Source: Hoyosella sp. YIM 151337 (GTDB taxonomy: Bacteria; Actinomycetota; Actinomycetes; Mycobacteriales; Mycobacteriaceae). From it: a stretch of DNA of 64,000 nucleotides. Made by a program: the position numbers and the translations under genes. Below are positions 17,739 to 27,514 of the stretch, piece after piece; position 1 is the stretch's first letter, and the number at the start of each line of letters is the position of its first letter. A model generated the notes under the pieces. The model ran no database searches. It worked only from the letters and a program-made list of their open reading frames with translations, and was not told the origin of the DNA. The stretch covers positions 248,001 to 312,000 of the forward strand of contig NZ_JAPEIQ010000039.1 of NCBI RefSeq assembly GCF_026041215.1. The letters run 5' to 3'.

Positions 17739-20700
17739 GTGTCCGGCACCGCGACTACAGGCAAGTATCCGCTCGTCAGCTTCCCCGGAGCTGACCAGGC
17801 GTCTCCGCGCTTCCCTGACCTGGAGAAAGCAGTCCTCAAACAGTGGGACGCCGATGGCACCTTCCGGGAGAGCATCGCCCGTCGTGCGGATGCGCCCGAG
17901 TTCGTGTTCTATGACGGTCCGCCCTTCGCTAACGGGCTCCCGCATTACGGCCACTTGCTTACGGGATACGTGAAAGACCTGGTGCCGCGCTTCCAGACGA
18001 TGCTCGGCAAGAAGGTCGACCGACGATTCGGCTGGGACTGCCACGGCCTGCCAGCCGAGGTCGAAGCCGAAAAACAGCTCGGTATCACCCACAAGTCTGA
18101 GATCGACACGATGGGCATTGCCGAGTTCAACGACGCATGCCGCACGTCGGTGCTGCGCTACACCCACGAGTGGCAGGAATACGTCACTCGGCAGGCCCGG
18201 TGGGTTGACTTCGATAACGACTACAAGACCCTCGATACCGACTACATGGAGTCGGTGATGTGGGCGTTCAAGACGTTGTGGGACAAGGGCCTCGTCTACG
18301 AGGGTTTCCGGGTGCTCTGGTACTGCTGGCGCTGTGAAACTCCGCTCTCTGCGACGGAAACCAAGATGGACGATGTGTACCGGATGCGCCAGGATCCGGC
18401 CGTCACGGTGGGAATGTCGCTCAAAGGTGAACTGGCGGATACCCAAGCCCTGGTGTGGACGACCACGCCCTGGACTCTGCCCTCCAACCTCGCGATGGCA
18501 GTGCACTCAGAAGTCGAGTATGTCCAAGTGCAGGCGGAAAACGGAAGCAAGTACCTGCTCGCTGAAGCACGACTCGGTCACTACCAGCGTGAGCTCGGCA
18601 AAGAGCCGGAAATCCTCGCGCGCTTCACCGGTGCGCAGCTTGTCGGCACACAGTACACTCCGATCTTTCCGTTCTTCGAAGGACGTGAGAACGCACACCA
18701 GATACTGACTGCCGACTACGTAACAACCGGCGACGGCACGGGCATCGTCCACATCGCACCGGCCTTCGGTGAGGACGACAAAGCAGTTACTGACGCCGCC
18801 GGTATCGACGCCGTGGTACCGGTCGATTCTCGCGGTGAGTTCACCACCGAGGTACCGCCGTACGCCGGTCAGCAGGTATTCGATGCGAACAAAGCGATCA
18901 TCGCCGACCTCAAACAGGCCGGTGTGCTGCTTCGTCACGAAACCTACGATCACCCGTACCCGCATTGTTGGCGCTGCAACAACCCGCTCATCCAGCGGGC
19001 AGTGTCGTCCTGGTTCGTGGAGGTCACCGCCTTCCGCGACCGCATGGTCGAGCTGAACAAGCAGATCAATTGGGTGCCCGAGCACATCCGCGACGGCCAG
19101 TTCGGCAAATGGCTCGAAGGAGCCCGCGATTGGTCGATCAGCCGTAACCGATACTGGGGCAGCCCAATTCCGGTGTGGAAATCGGATGATCCCGCGTACC
19201 CCCGCGTGGACGTGTACGGCTCACTCGATGAGCTTGAACGCGACTTCGGCGTGCGCCCGAAAGATCTCCACCGGCCGTACATCGATGACTTGACCCGGCC
19301 GAACCCAGACGATCCAACTGGCACGTCAATGATGCGGCGCGTACCCGAGGTGCTGGACTGCTGGTTCGAATCGGGCTCGATGCCTTTCGCGCAAGTGCAC
19401 TACCCGTTCGACAACCGCGAGTGGTTCGACAGCCATTACCCGGGTGACTTCATCGTCGAATACAACGGGCAAACCCGCGGCTGGTTCTACACGCTGCACG
19501 TTCTCGCTACCGCGCTGTTCGACTGCCCGTCGTTCCGCACCGTCATCGCGCACGGCATCGTCCTCGGCGATGACGGTCTGAAGATGAGCAAGTCGAAAGG
19601 CAACTACCCGGACGTCAACGAAGTGTTCGAGCGTGACGGTTCGGACGCGATGCGGTGGTTCCTGATGGCGTCACCGGTGCTGCGCGGCGGCAACCTCATT
19701 GTCACCGAGCAAGGCATCCGTGAAGGCGTGCGCCAGGCGCTGTTGCCTATCTGGAACGCGTGGAGCTTCCTGCGGCTATACGCCGACCGCCAAGCCACGT
19801 GGCGCACCGATTCTGAGCATGTGCTCGACCGTTACATCCTCGCGAAGCTGCGTGAGTCCCGTGACATCATCACGGAGTCGCTGGAAAGCAATGACATCGC
19901 GACCGCGTGTGACACTCTTCGGCAGTTCAGTGATGCCCTGACGAACTGGTACGTGCGCCGCTCGCGTTCCCGGTTCTGGGCGGGCCAGGACACGCAGGCG
20001 GACGCCTTCGACACGCTCCACACGGTGCTGGAAGTGACGTGCCGCCTGGCGGCACCGCTACTGCCGCTGATGACTGAGGTGATCTGGCGCGGGCTGACGG
20101 GTGGGCGCTCAGTTCACCTCACTGATTGGCCTGCCGCGGAGGACATTCCCGCAGATTCCGGACTGGTTGGGGCAATGGACGAAGCACGGGCCGTGTGCTC
20201 CACAGTGCTGAGCCTGCGCAAGGCGCAGAAACTGCGTGTTCGGTTGCCGCTTGCGTCGCTGACCATAGCGGCGGCCGATGCGGAACGGCTGCGGCCCTTC
20301 ACTGACATCATCGCCGACGAGGTGAACGTCAAACACATCGACCTCACTACCGACGTGGACGTGCACGGCCGGTTCGAGCTCGCAGTCAACGCGCGTGTGG
20401 CAGGACCGCGGCTTGGCAAGGATGTCCAGACGGCGATCCGGGCGGTGAAATCGGGGGACTGGACGGCGAACGACGACGGTACGGTCACCGCTGCCGGGAT
20501 CACGCTTCTTCCAGAAGAGTTCACCCAGCGGCTCGTCGCTGCGGAACCGGAGTCCACGGCCGCGCTGCCCGGTGGGGCAGGCGTCGTCGTCATCGATCTG
20601 ACGATTACGGAGGAACTCGAGGCGGAAGGCTGGGCGAAAGACCGGATCCGGGAACTGCAGGAACTGCGCCGCACGCTCGGCCTGGACGTCTCTGATCGCA

Positions 20701-20870
20701 TCAAGGTGTCGCTCGTCGTGCCGGATGACTGCCGACAGTGGGCGCAGCGTCATGCCGATCTCATCGCGGGTGAAATTCTGGCGGTTGATTTCGCGGTTGC
20801 CGCCGGTGACTCCGACGCTGTGGGCCACGACCTGGGTGGAGGCATTCGTGCGGTGGTCGAAATAGCGTAG
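17739..20870 (+). CDS. ileS: Isoleucyl-tRNA synthetase (eukaryote-like IleS2 type)
   Basis: 1043 residues, class I synthetase. The HIGH-type motif is HYGH at 69-72 and the KMSKS motif is at 615-619; a CP1 editing domain lies between them and a long anticodon-binding C-terminus follows. Sequences such as [13 protein letters not shown] and [17 protein letters not shown] mark the eukaryote-like IleS2 branch found in actinobacteria, which is usually less sensitive to mupirocin. GTG start 7 nt after GAGGAG. A T-box controls it by isoleucine-tRNA charging. Housekeeping gene. Confidence 0.97.
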   Translation: MSGTATTGKYPLVSFPGADQASPRFPDLEKAVLKQWDADGTFRESIARRADAPEFVFYDGPPFANGLPHYGHLLTGYVKDLVPRFQTMLGKKVDRRFGWDCHGLPAEVEAEKQLGITHKSEIDTMGIAEFNDACRTSVLRYTHEWQEYVTRQARWVDFDNDYKTLDTDYMESVMWAFKTLWDKGLVYEGFRVLWYCWRCETPLSATETKMDDVYRMRQDPAVTVGMSLKGELADTQALVWTTTPWTLPSNLAMAVHSEVEYVQVQAENGSKYLLAEARLGHYQRELGKEPEILARFTGAQLVGTQYTPIFPFFEGRENAHQILTADYVTTGDGTGIVHIAPAFGEDDKAVTDAAGIDAVVPVDSRGEFTTEVPPYAGQQVFDANKAIIADLKQAGVLLRHETYDHPYPHCWRCNNPLIQRAVSSWFVEVTAFRDRMVELNKQINWVPEHIRDGQFGKWLEGARDWSISRNRYWGSPIPVWKSDDPAYPRVDVYGSLDELERDFGVRPKDLHRPYIDDLTRPNPDDPTGTSMMRRVPEVLDCWFESGSMPFAQVHYPFDNREWFDSHYPGDFIVEYNGQTRGWFYTLHVLATALFDCPSFRTVIAHGIVLGDDGLKMSKSKGNYPDVNEVFERDGSDAMRWFLMASPVLRGGNLIVTEQGIREGVRQALLPIWNAWSFLRLYADRQATWRTDSEHVLDRYILAKLRESRDIITESLESNDIATACDTLRQFSDALTNWYVRRSRSRFWAGQDTQADAFDTLHTVLEVTCRLAAPLLPLMTEVIWRGLTGGRSVHLTDWPAAEDIPADSGLVGAMDEARAVCSTVLSLRKAQKLRVRLPLASLTIAAADAERLRPFTDIIADEVNVKHIDLTTDVDVHGRFELAVNARVAGPRLGKDVQTAIRAVKSGDWTANDDGTVTAAGITLLPEEFTQRLVAAEPESTAALPGGAGVVVIDLTITEELEAEGWAKDRIRELQELRRTLGLDVSDRIKVSLVVPDDCRQWAQRHADLIAGEILAVDFAVAAGDSDAVGHDLGGGIRAVVEIA

Positions 20871-20941
20871 GTGCCGATCGCAACTCCTGTGGCCGGTACC
20901 ACATATTAAGAAGTGATTGTGGATGCGGCAGGTATCCGCAA

Positions 20942-20969
20942 TTGTTCGCTGGCAGGGCCGTACTATCTG
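20942..20969 (+). promoter_or_regulatory. Sigma-70-like promoter candidate before the MTB12-like lipoprotein
   Basis: TTGTTC (20942-20947), 16-bp spacer, TATCTG (20964-20969), about 70 bp before the GTG. The rest of the 169-bp gap after ileS shows nothing else clear. Sequence match only. Confidence 0.35.
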
Positions 20970-21039
20970 TGGGCAGAGACTGCTCGTGCCGATGTGGCCT
21001 GCCAGTGCGTCACATCGGCGTGATGAGAAGTAAAGGACT

Positions 21040-21555
21040 GTGTCGTTGAAACTTCGTAGCATGATGATCGCAGGCGTAGCGCTCCCGGCGCTTGCCCTGT
21101 CTGCGTGTGGTTCGGACGAAAACGGTGAGGCTCGGGATGACGCCGCCGGTACGACCGCGGCGCCCACCGCGGAGTGTGAGGTTCCCGCCGGTGACACTCC
21201 CACGAGGGACGAGCTGACGGCGATTCTCGATGATGCGCTTGACCCCACGCTGCCGGATGAAGAGAAGGCGAACCTCATCGAAGGCGGCGGGGATGACCCC
21301 GAGGTGTGGGCTCAGCTTGCGGAGCAAGCTGCGGCGAACCCGGATATCCAGTACGAGATCTCCGATGACGCGAACGCCATCTTCCCGCTTGATGAGTGCA
21401 CACTGACCGCGGACTTCACGCTCCAGATCGCGCCAGACCAGGAACCGAACACGGGAATCCTCACCTTCGTCGCCGAAGACGGCGAGTGGAAGCTGTCCCG
21501 CGAGGACGCGTGTGGTATCGCGACTTCGTTCGGCATCGAAACGGAACTCTGCTGA
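21040..21555 (+). CDS. Lipoprotein with MTB12-like domain
   Basis: 171 codons, GTG start after AAAGGA. The signal sequence ends in a lipobox, ALSAC, with Cys23 as the lipidated residue; an acidic linker follows. The C-terminal domain (about 45-170) resembles the low-molecular-weight antigen MTB12/CFP2 family of mycobacteria: DELTAILDDALDPTLP, an EGGGDDPEVW segment and a LTADFTL strand. It should sit on the outer face of the cytoplasmic membrane. Function is unknown, and such domains are scaffold-like NTF2-type folds. It ends before a strong shared terminator. Confidence 0.78.
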   Translation: MSLKLRSMMIAGVALPALALSACGSDENGEARDDAAGTTAAPTAECEVPAGDTPTRDELTAILDDALDPTLPDEEKANLIEGGGDDPEVWAQLAEQAAANPDIQYEISDDANAIFPLDECTLTADFTLQIAPDQEPNTGILTFVAEDGEWKLSREDACGIATSFGIETELC

Positions 21556-21576
21556 ACCGCTGCTAGCTAGGCTCAC

Positions 21577-21613
21577 AACACGCTGACAGACCCTCATGGT
21601 CTGTCAGCGTGTT
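21577..21613. terminator. Bidirectional terminator between convergent lipoprotein genes
   Basis: Perfect 16-bp arms 21577-21592 and 21598-21613 around a 5-nt loop, lying 22 nt after one stop and 7 nt before the other. The AACAC/GTGTT ends give weak A/T tails on both strands, fitting two-way termination. Confidence 0.85.
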
Positions 21614-21619
21614 TGTCTG

Positions 21620-22615
21620 TCAGGGCGCGGACCAGCCAGTCGTCATCGACACCCGCTGACGGGCCGTGTAGCCGGTGTCGGGGTCCGAGTACAGCTGAGT
21701 GCCTCGCACACTGGTGCTGCCTTCGGCGGGCAGTGGCCGCTCGAGGTCAACCGTCAGTGCGCCACCGCCGCTAACGTCGAACTCGTCAACAGATATCCGG
21801 CCCTCATCGGGGACTTCCAGATAGGGGAGACGCGGCTGCTGCTCTATCTCGAGGTCCAGTAGCGCGGCCGTGCCCGAAACTTCTCGCAATGTGACGGTGG
21901 TGCGCTGCACGATCTCCATGCCGCTCTGGGCGACGGGCTGCTCGATCGTCCAGCGCGCGCCAGCGCCGACCGGCTCTTGCGGAAACACGACCATGCCGTA
22001 CACCGCTTGGAACAGGGCTTGCTCAATGGTGCTGCGCGCGACGTCGTCAGCCTCAGCATTGGGTGTGATCCGCAGCTCGGGGACCGACCCATCCGACATG
22101 ATCGACAGGCCAGCGACACTTCCCTCGGCGGCACCGAGAGAGTAATTCACGATCGCGTCCCGGCTCTCGGCCCGCCCGATTGTGAACGTGACCGTCCACT
22201 CGCCGCCTTCGGCCGCGACGACCTCGCTGTCGAGCGGAACCGTGACCGCGGGCCGCGACAAGTCGGCTTCAGGCTCGTCGCCCAGCTGCTGGAACACCTC
22301 AGAAGTCACGGTGAGGACCGTGCTGTGCCGCGCGCCTTCGCTGAGATCAGGAGCCAAAATCTGCCGGGGCTCCGCTCCAGGTTCCTCCACAGTCACCGTG
22401 ACGGGCGGCACGGGAATAGCGAACTCCTGTGCAGTCTCCTCTGCGGCCCCGGGCTCATCTGCAGGCTCCGAGCCGATCGTGCACCCGGTTGCGAGCGTGA
22501 AAACGAGGAGACCGGCAGCTGTGCCGCGCGCACCGGCAGTGCCACGGTGCCGAGCCCTGTTGGACCGGGGAAGAAAGACAGGAAAGATCACAGGTGCGAG
22601 GGTAATGCACGCCAC
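21620..22615 (-). CDS. Putative lipoprotein of unknown function
   Basis: 331 residues if GTG 22615 is used; GTG 22591 would give a shorter leader. A lipobox FTLATGC places the lipidated cysteine at residue 45. After an acidic linker the mature part is mostly beta-strand, with no catalytic motif I recognise; it resembles DUF6263-like secreted proteins only loosely. It is divergent from lspA, the enzyme that would cut its own signal peptide, with an inverted repeat between the two starts. Expected outside the membrane. Confidence 0.7.
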   Translation of the reverse strand: MACITLAPVIFPVFLPRSNRARHRGTAGARGTAAGLLVFTLATGCTIGSEPADEPGAAEETAQEFAIPVPPVTVTVEEPGAEPRQILAPDLSEGARHSTVLTVTSEVFQQLGDEPEADLSRPAVTVPLDSEVVAAEGGEWTVTFTIGRAESRDAIVNYSLGAAEGSVAGLSIMSDGSVPELRITPNAEADDVARSTIEQALFQAVYGMVVFPQEPVGAGARWTIEQPVAQSGMEIVQRTTVTLREVSGTAALLDLEIEQQPRLPYLEVPDEGRISVDEFDVSGGGALTVDLERPLPAEGSTSVRGTQLYSDPDTGYTARQRVSMTTGWSAP

Positions 22616-22617
22616 GC

Positions 22618-22641
22618 ACGGACAGGCTGAGGACTGTCCGT
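22618..22641. promoter_or_regulatory. Inverted repeat between the lipoprotein gene and lspA
   Basis: ACGGACAG (22618-22625) and CTGTCCGT (22634-22641) are perfect 8-bp arms with an 8-bp gap, 27 bp before the lspA start. It could be an operator or an mRNA hairpin. No regulator is recognisable from it. Confidence 0.35.
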
Positions 22642-22667
22642 AACCCGAGATAAGGGATGATGGCAGT

Positions 22668-23231
22668 GTGAGTCACGACGAGACGGAAACCGATAACCAA
22701 CAGCCTCGCCGCTTGCGCCTGCTCTTTTCTGTGGCAGCGATTGTGCTCGCGCTCGATGTTGCTACCAAGATCATTGCGGTGGCTGCCCTGGAAGACAGGG
22801 AGCCAGTGCGGTTGCTCGGAGGCGCCGTGTACTTGGCGCTGTACCGCAACCCCGGCGCTGCCTTTTCCATGGCTACCGGTATGACATGGCTATTGACCAT
22901 CGTCGCGATCACAGTGGTCGTCGTCATCATCAGGCTAAGCCGCAACCTTCGGTCCTTGCCGTGGGCGCTCGGCCTCGGACTGGTTCTCGGTGGTGCCCTG
23001 GGAAACCTCATTGACCGCTTGTTCCGCGCGCCAGGCCCGATGCGGGGGCACGTCGTCGATTTCGTTTCGCTGTTCGCGCCCGATGGCAGCGTCTGGCCGG
23101 TGTTCAACGTCGCCGATCCGGCCATCGTTGGTGGTGCAGCTTTCCTCGTGGTGCTGACATTTCTCGGCTACGACCCCGACGGCCAGCGGCATTCGAAGAA
23201 GGAGAACGCGGACAACGAGGGCAAGCGATGA
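22668..23231 (+). CDS. lspA: Prolipoprotein signal peptidase II
   Basis: 187 residues with four membrane segments. Catalytic aspartates are Asp116 in GNLIDRL and Asp150 in FNVAD, and [11 protein letters not shown] is the conserved first loop. It cuts signal peptides before the lipidated cysteine of lipoproteins such as the two encoded just upstream. The GTG start is fixed by a stop in the neighbouring frame. Its last codons overlap the pseudouridine synthase start by 4 nt. Confidence 0.95.
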   Translation: MSHDETETDNQQPRRLRLLFSVAAIVLALDVATKIIAVAALEDREPVRLLGGAVYLALYRNPGAAFSMATGMTWLLTIVAITVVVVIIRLSRNLRSLPWALGLGLVLGGALGNLIDRLFRAPGPMRGHVVDFVSLFAPDGSVWPVFNVADPAIVGGAAFLVVLTFLGYDPDGQRHSKKENADNEGKR

Positions 23232-24169
23232 TGGCGCATTCGTCGACGACGACGCGGTCGATGCCGGTGCCAGACGGGCTGGAAGGAATGCGTGTCGATA
23301 CGGGCCTCGCGCGGCTGCTCGGTCTGTCCCGGACAGTTGTGGCGTCTTTGACAGACAGTGGTGCAGTGCACGTTGACGGCGCTGTCGCAGGCAAATCCGA
23401 TCGACTGCATGCGGGCTCTTGGCTTGAAGTTGAACTTCCGGAACCGAAGCGTGAGCCGGTGAACCGGCCAGAGCCTGTTGAAGGCATGACAATCTTGTAC
23501 GCCGATAGCGACGTTGTGGCCGTCGACAAGCCTGCGGGCGTGGCGGCACACGCCAGCGTGGGCTGGACCGGGCCGACCGTCCTTGGCGGTCTCGCTGCTG
23601 CCGGGTATCGCATTTCGACGTCGGGCCCGCCGGAACGGCAGGGGATTGTTCATCGTCTGGATGTCGGTACATCTGGCGTGATGGCCGTGGCGGTCTCGGA
23701 ACGCGCGTACAGCATCATGAAACGCGCGTTCAAGCAGCGCACTGTCAAAAAGCAGTACCACACGCTGGTGCAGGGGCATCCGGATCCCAGCAGCGGCACG
23801 ATCGAGGCGCCAATAGGGCGGCACGGCAGTAATGACTGGAAGTTCGCGGTGCGCCCAGACGGTAAACACAGCGTCACGCATTACGACACTCTCGAGGCCT
23901 TCCAGGCGGCGAGTCTGCTCAGCGTGGATCTTGAGACTGGCCGCACCCATCAGATCCGAGTGCATTTCTCCGCGCTGAAACATCCTTGCTGCGGCGACTT
24001 GACGTACGGCGCGGACCCACGCCTCGCGCAGCGCCTCGGATTAGAGCGGCAATGGCTGCACGCCTGCTCGCTCGCCTTTGCGCACCCGGCGGATGGGCGC
24101 TGGCTAGAAATCACCAGCGAGTACCCGGACGACTTGCAGCGCGCACTCGGCGTGCTGCGGGCCCACTGA
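23228..24169 (+). CDS. RluA-family pseudouridine synthase (RluD-like)
   Basis: 313 residues. An N-terminal S4 RNA-binding domain (about 17-75) is followed by the catalytic domain with Asp145 in [21 protein letters not shown] (about 236-247) is the second family motif. It isomerises uridines in 23S rRNA; RluD-like sites are likely but the exact target is not readable. Coupling to lspA by a 4-nt overlap is common in bacteria. Confidence 0.92.
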   Translation: MMAHSSTTTRSMPVPDGLEGMRVDTGLARLLGLSRTVVASLTDSGAVHVDGAVAGKSDRLHAGSWLEVELPEPKREPVNRPEPVEGMTILYADSDVVAVDKPAGVAAHASVGWTGPTVLGGLAAAGYRISTSGPPERQGIVHRLDVGTSGVMAVAVSERAYSIMKRAFKQRTVKKQYHTLVQGHPDPSSGTIEAPIGRHGSNDWKFAVRPDGKHSVTHYDTLEAFQAASLLSVDLETGRTHQIRVHFSALKHPCCGDLTYGADPRLAQRLGLERQWLHACSLAFAHPADGRWLEITSEYPDDLQRALGVLRAH

Positions 24170-24184
24170 GGGCCAGCCACCAGC

Positions 24185-24808
24185 ATGCTGACTCGCTCGT
24201 GGCGACATTGGTGGTGGACGATGGCCGCAGCCTTCACAATGTTCCTGGTCATCGTGGTTGTCATCGGTATGATGACACCGCCGCGAAACAGCGACAACGT
24301 GCGCACCGACCGGCTTGGCCCGATGAGCGGTGAATCGGCAGGGGAGTACGCGGCCCGAGCCGCAGCGGCTCTCGACCAAGCAGGCGCACTGGATCACTGG
24401 GGGCTTGTGACGTTCGATCCGCCCGCTTCTCCTGCTGTCGTCATCAGTGCGGTGGGTGACGTGCGGATCTCGCGAGTCGTCGTCGACGGAAGTTCGGGAG
24501 CGCGGGCAGAGGACGAAGCGTATCGGACCCTTCCGGATATGCCGATCGATCTGCCCGCACCAGTCGAAGGCCGGAATACGCCGGGCGATGCGCTGGAAAC
24601 TGCAGTGGCTGCCGCATTGTCACGGATCCGGACCTTCCGCGGAGCGTTTGACGACGGGGTGACCCCGGACTGCGCATGCATCGTCGGTGTGGTGGTCCGC
24701 GGGGACGGGGACACACTCCGGGCGGCGGCCCGGCAGGACGCTGTCGCGACGGTGGAACCGTTGGCTGGTGACGCGGTGTGGGGTCACTTCGCGGTCCGCG
24801 CCCGTTAA
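24185..24808 (+). CDS. Hypothetical membrane-anchored protein
   Basis: 207 residues, ATG 15 nt after the synthase gene. One membrane segment (about 12-30, FTMFLVIVVVIGMM) is followed by an Ala/Asp-rich domain predicted to face outside. Cysteines occur as a CAC pair near residue 160. No family recognised. It probably belongs to the lspA operon, but nothing in the sequence points to a function. Confidence 0.6.
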   Translation: MLTRSWRHWWWTMAAAFTMFLVIVVVIGMMTPPRNSDNVRTDRLGPMSGESAGEYAARAAAALDQAGALDHWGLVTFDPPASPAVVISAVGDVRISRVVVDGSSGARAEDEAYRTLPDMPIDLPAPVEGRNTPGDALETAVAAALSRIRTFRGAFDDGVTPDCACIVGVVVRGDGDTLRAAARQDAVATVEPLAGDAVWGHFAVRAR

Positions 24809-24824
24809 TGAGATATTTCTTCGG

Positions 24825-25745
24825 GTGAAGCGCTCCCGGTTTGCCCCCGCTGACGGCGTTGCGTTTGGTGCGGGCGCCTATGCGTGCTGGGGCATGTTTC
24901 CGGCGTTCTTCGGGCTCTTGGCCGCTTCTGCACCGTTGGAGATTCTTGCCCACCGCATCGTGTGGACCGCGGTGCTCATGGTGCTCGTGGTCGCAATGTT
25001 TGGCCGGATACGCCCGTTTTTCGCGATGGGTGGACGGTCCTGGGGATTGGTGGCCGCGGCGTCGCTGTTCATCACCATCAACTGGGGTGTTTACATCTTC
25101 GGCGTGGTGACGGGCCGCGTGGTTGAGACAGCGCTCGGTTACTTCATCAACCCGCTTGTCAGTGTCGTGTTCGGAGTGCTTCTCTTCCGGGAGCGGCTCA
25201 GCCGGGCGCAACTCGTGGCGGTGGTCATCGCGGTCACCGCCGTTGTGGTCCTCACACTCGATTACGGGCGCCCGCCGGTCATCGCGCTGTGTCTCGCGTT
25301 CAGCTTCGCGATGTACGGCGTAGTGAAGAAGGTAATGCCACTGGACCCCCGGTTGAGCGTCGCCGGTGAGGCACTCATTGCCGCCCCCTTCGCGCTGGGT
25401 TTTCTCATTGTGCTTGGTGTGGCCGGTTCGGCCACTTTTGTGAGCGAAGGCCCGGCCCATGCCGCGCTGCTGATCGCCGCGGGGCCCGTTACCGCGGTGC
25501 CGCTGTTGCTGTTCGCGGTAGCCGTGCAGCGGGTGCCGCTCGTGACGATGGGGATTCTGCAGTACCTCACTCCCGCCCTTCAGATGGCGTGGGGCATCCT
25601 CGTGCTCCGAGAGGACATGCCAGCGTCACGATGGTTAGGTTTCGCGCTGATCTGGTGTGCGCTCGCAGTTTTCACCGCTGATTCAGTGCGACGGGCCCGG
25701 CGGCGCGCGACGGCGCGCGCGGTTGTGCCCCAGGGTGCGCCCTGA
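24825..25745 (+). CDS. rarD: EamA-family transporter, RarD-like
   Basis: 306 residues from GTG 24825; the longer frame overlaps the preceding gene by far too much. About ten membrane segments make two EamA repeats. FGAGAYACWGMFPAFFGLL, a LAHRIVW segment and NWGVYIFGV are typical of RarD (the chloramphenicol-sensitive protein group) within the drug/metabolite transporter superfamily. Substrate unknown. No strong ribosome site, so it may rely on coupling to the gene before it. Confidence 0.82.
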   Translation: MKRSRFAPADGVAFGAGAYACWGMFPAFFGLLAASAPLEILAHRIVWTAVLMVLVVAMFGRIRPFFAMGGRSWGLVAAASLFITINWGVYIFGVVTGRVVETALGYFINPLVSVVFGVLLFRERLSRAQLVAVVIAVTAVVVLTLDYGRPPVIALCLAFSFAMYGVVKKVMPLDPRLSVAGEALIAAPFALGFLIVLGVAGSATFVSEGPAHAALLIAAGPVTAVPLLLFAVAVQRVPLVTMGILQYLTPALQMAWGILVLREDMPASRWLGFALIWCALAVFTADSVRRARRRATARAVVPQGAP

Positions 25746-25764
25746 CATTATCCGTCAGTGCTTC

Positions 25765-26757
25765 TCATACTGGGCCGTTAGCGGCGAGGACCGAGAGGAG
25801 TTCGTAGGCAACATGCGCGGCAGCGATGCCTGTGATTTCTGCGTGGTCGTACACAGGAGCAACTTCAACGATGTCCGCACCCACGACGTTCATTCCGGTG
25901 AGCCCGCGCAGCGTCTGGAGAAGTTCCCTTGACGTGAGTCCGCCGGCCTCGGGCGTGCCCGTGCCGGGAGCATGCGCGGGATCTAGAACGTCGATGTCGA
26001 TTGATACGTACACGGGACCGCCCGCGAGCCGCCTGCGCATTCGATCGATGATGCTCGTGACTCCGTCGGTCTGAAAGTCGTCTGACCGCACGATCTGGAA
26101 CCCCAGCACCGAATCATCTTCCAAGTCCCTTTTGCTGTACAGGGGGCCGCGGATACCGATGTGCTGTGACCGTTCCATGTCGATGAGGCCTTCCTCGCTC
26201 GCCCGGCGGAACGGCGTGCCGTGCGTGTAATGGGCTCCGAAGTAGGTATCCCACGTGTCAAGGTGGGCATCGAAATGCAGGACGGCGACCTTGCCATGGT
26301 CTCGGTGCAGAGCGCGCAGGATGGGCAGCGCAAGAGTGTGGTCGCCACCCAGCGTGAGCACAGTAGATCCCTCCTGCCGAAGTGCGGTGATTGCGGTTTC
26401 CACCGTACGAAGCGCCTCATCGATACTGAAGGGGTTGACACCAAGGTCGCCCGCATCCGCAACTTGCTGCGCAGCGAATGGGTGGACGTCAAGTGCGGGG
26501 TGATACGGGCGCAGCAGCTTCGACGACGCGCGGATATGTGACGGTCCGAAGCGGGCGCCGGGCCGATAGCTCACGCCCGCGTCGAACGGGACGCCCAGAA
26601 TGGCGACGTCAGCTCGTGAGACCTCGTCGAGTCGCGGCAGGCGGGCGAACGTGGCTGGCTCAGCGAAGCGCGGCACGCGAGTGGCGTCGACTTGACCGAC
26701 GGTCTCTTCAGCCCCGTTGGGGCTGGTGATCCGCGGCAGATCAAAAGGAGCGCTCAT
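25765..26757 (-). CDS. Ureohydrolase, agmatinase/guanidinobutyrase type
   Basis: 330 residues from ATG 26757, which follows GGAGGAG closely; an upstream start at 26817 overlaps the promoter and is rejected. The Mn-binding ureohydrolase signature is complete: His140 in GGDHT; Asp163, His165 and Asp167 in DAHLD; and DIDVLDP later. It hydrolyses a guanidino group to urea plus an amine. It faces an amidase and an amino-acid monooxygenase gene, so 4-guanidinobutyrate (giving GABA and urea) is a more likely substrate than agmatine; this is an inference from context. Confidence 0.88.
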   Translation of the reverse strand: MSAPFDLPRITSPNGAEETVGQVDATRVPRFAEPATFARLPRLDEVSRADVAILGVPFDAGVSYRPGARFGPSHIRASSKLLRPYHPALDVHPFAAQQVADAGDLGVNPFSIDEALRTVETAITALRQEGSTVLTLGGDHTLALPILRALHRDHGKVAVLHFDAHLDTWDTYFGAHYTHGTPFRRASEEGLIDMERSQHIGIRGPLYSKRDLEDDSVLGFQIVRSDDFQTDGVTSIIDRMRRRLAGGPVYVSIDIDVLDPAHAPGTGTPEAGGLTSRELLQTLRGLTGMNVVGADIVEVAPVYDHAEITGIAAAHVAYELLSVLAANGPV

Positions 26758-26811
26758 TTCTCCTCCGACAAAGCTAGGAATAAAACGTATGGTTTCCCAG
26801 CCGGAGCATGC

Positions 26812-26849
26812 TGTCAACCCTTGTTTCCTGGCAGGAGAGGTGTATATAT
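26812..26849. promoter_or_regulatory. Back-to-back promoters of the ureohydrolase and XRE-cupin genes
   Basis: Plus strand: TTGTTT (26821-26826), 17-bp spacer, TATATT (26844-26849). Minus strand: a perfect TTGACA -35 lies at 26817-26812, with a weaker -10 near 26793. The two -35 boxes are 3 bp apart. One bound protein here could block or serve both directions. Confidence 0.6.
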
Positions 26850-26856
26850 TCTGGAC

Positions 26857-27513
26857 GTGCCGGACATTAGTGAGGGCGGGAGCGGCAAACGAGCCCCCGA
26901 CGCGGCACGCATAATCGGGGCTCGTCTCAAAGCGGCGCGCCAGGCTCAGCGGCTTACGCTCGATGATCTCGCCGCCACCTGCGGTCTCACCAAGGGCTAC
27001 TTGTCGAAAATCGAGCGCGGCAACTCGAGCGCCTCCGTGGCAACCCTTATCCGCATCTGTGGCGCCCTAGAGTTACCCGTTGGCTCGTTGTTCGAGGCTG
27101 CGCCGGTCGGCGATGTCGTGCGCGCCGGGGCGTATCCACCAATCGCATTCGGTGGCGAGCGAATGGCTGAGTATCTGCTATCCCCACGCAGTGAGCGGCG
27201 ACTGCAGGTTCTTCTCAGTGAAATCGAGCCGGGCGGTGGCAGTGGGACCGAGGCCTACGCGCTTCCTGTGGACGTCGAGTTCGTGCTTGTACTCGACGGG
27301 GAACTGCGGATCGAGGTTTCTCCGGCCGGAGATTCTCACACGCCAATTCAGGACGCCGGACCAGCGGCACCGACCGCTGGCTCCATTGACCTCGGAGCAG
27401 GAGATGCATTGACCTTCACACCGAGTCGGCAGCATGCATTCACCGCGATCGGGCCGGCGGGTGCGCGTGTGCTGTGGGTGCTCGCCCCGGCGCTTCCTGA
27501 AGGCGGCCGCTGA
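26857..27513 (+). CDS. XRE-family regulator with C-terminal cupin domain
   Basis: 218 residues. A helix-turn-helix spans about 20-75 ([22 protein letters not shown]) and a cupin sensor domain about 115-215. GTG 26857 lies 8 nt past a TATATT -10 box, so the mRNA may be leaderless; AGGAGAGG is 16 nt away, too far for normal use, though CTG 26851 would suit it. XRE-cupin proteins such as PuuR control amine and amino-acid breakdown. This one is divergent from the ureohydrolase and directly before the amidase, so it likely senses an arginine- or polyamine-derived compound. Confidence 0.85.
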   Translation: MPDISEGGSGKRAPDAARIIGARLKAARQAQRLTLDDLAATCGLTKGYLSKIERGNSSASVATLIRICGALELPVGSLFEAAPVGDVVRAGAYPPIAFGGERMAEYLLSPRSERRLQVLLSEIEPGGGSGTEAYALPVDVEFVLVLDGELRIEVSPAGDSHTPIQDAGPAAPTAGSIDLGAGDALTFTPSRQHAFTAIGPAGARVLWVLAPALPEGGR

Positions 27514-27514
27514 C

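Noticed and set aside
17499-18506. 335-codon minus-strand frame across the T-box and ileS start
   Set aside because: It overlaps a clear T-box leader and the conserved ileS catalytic region, with no ribosome site of its own.
26758-26817. N-terminal extension of the ureohydrolase
   Set aside because: The extra 20 residues overlap the promoter region, and the ATG at 26757 has a strong GGAGGAG ribosome site and a family-like N-terminus.
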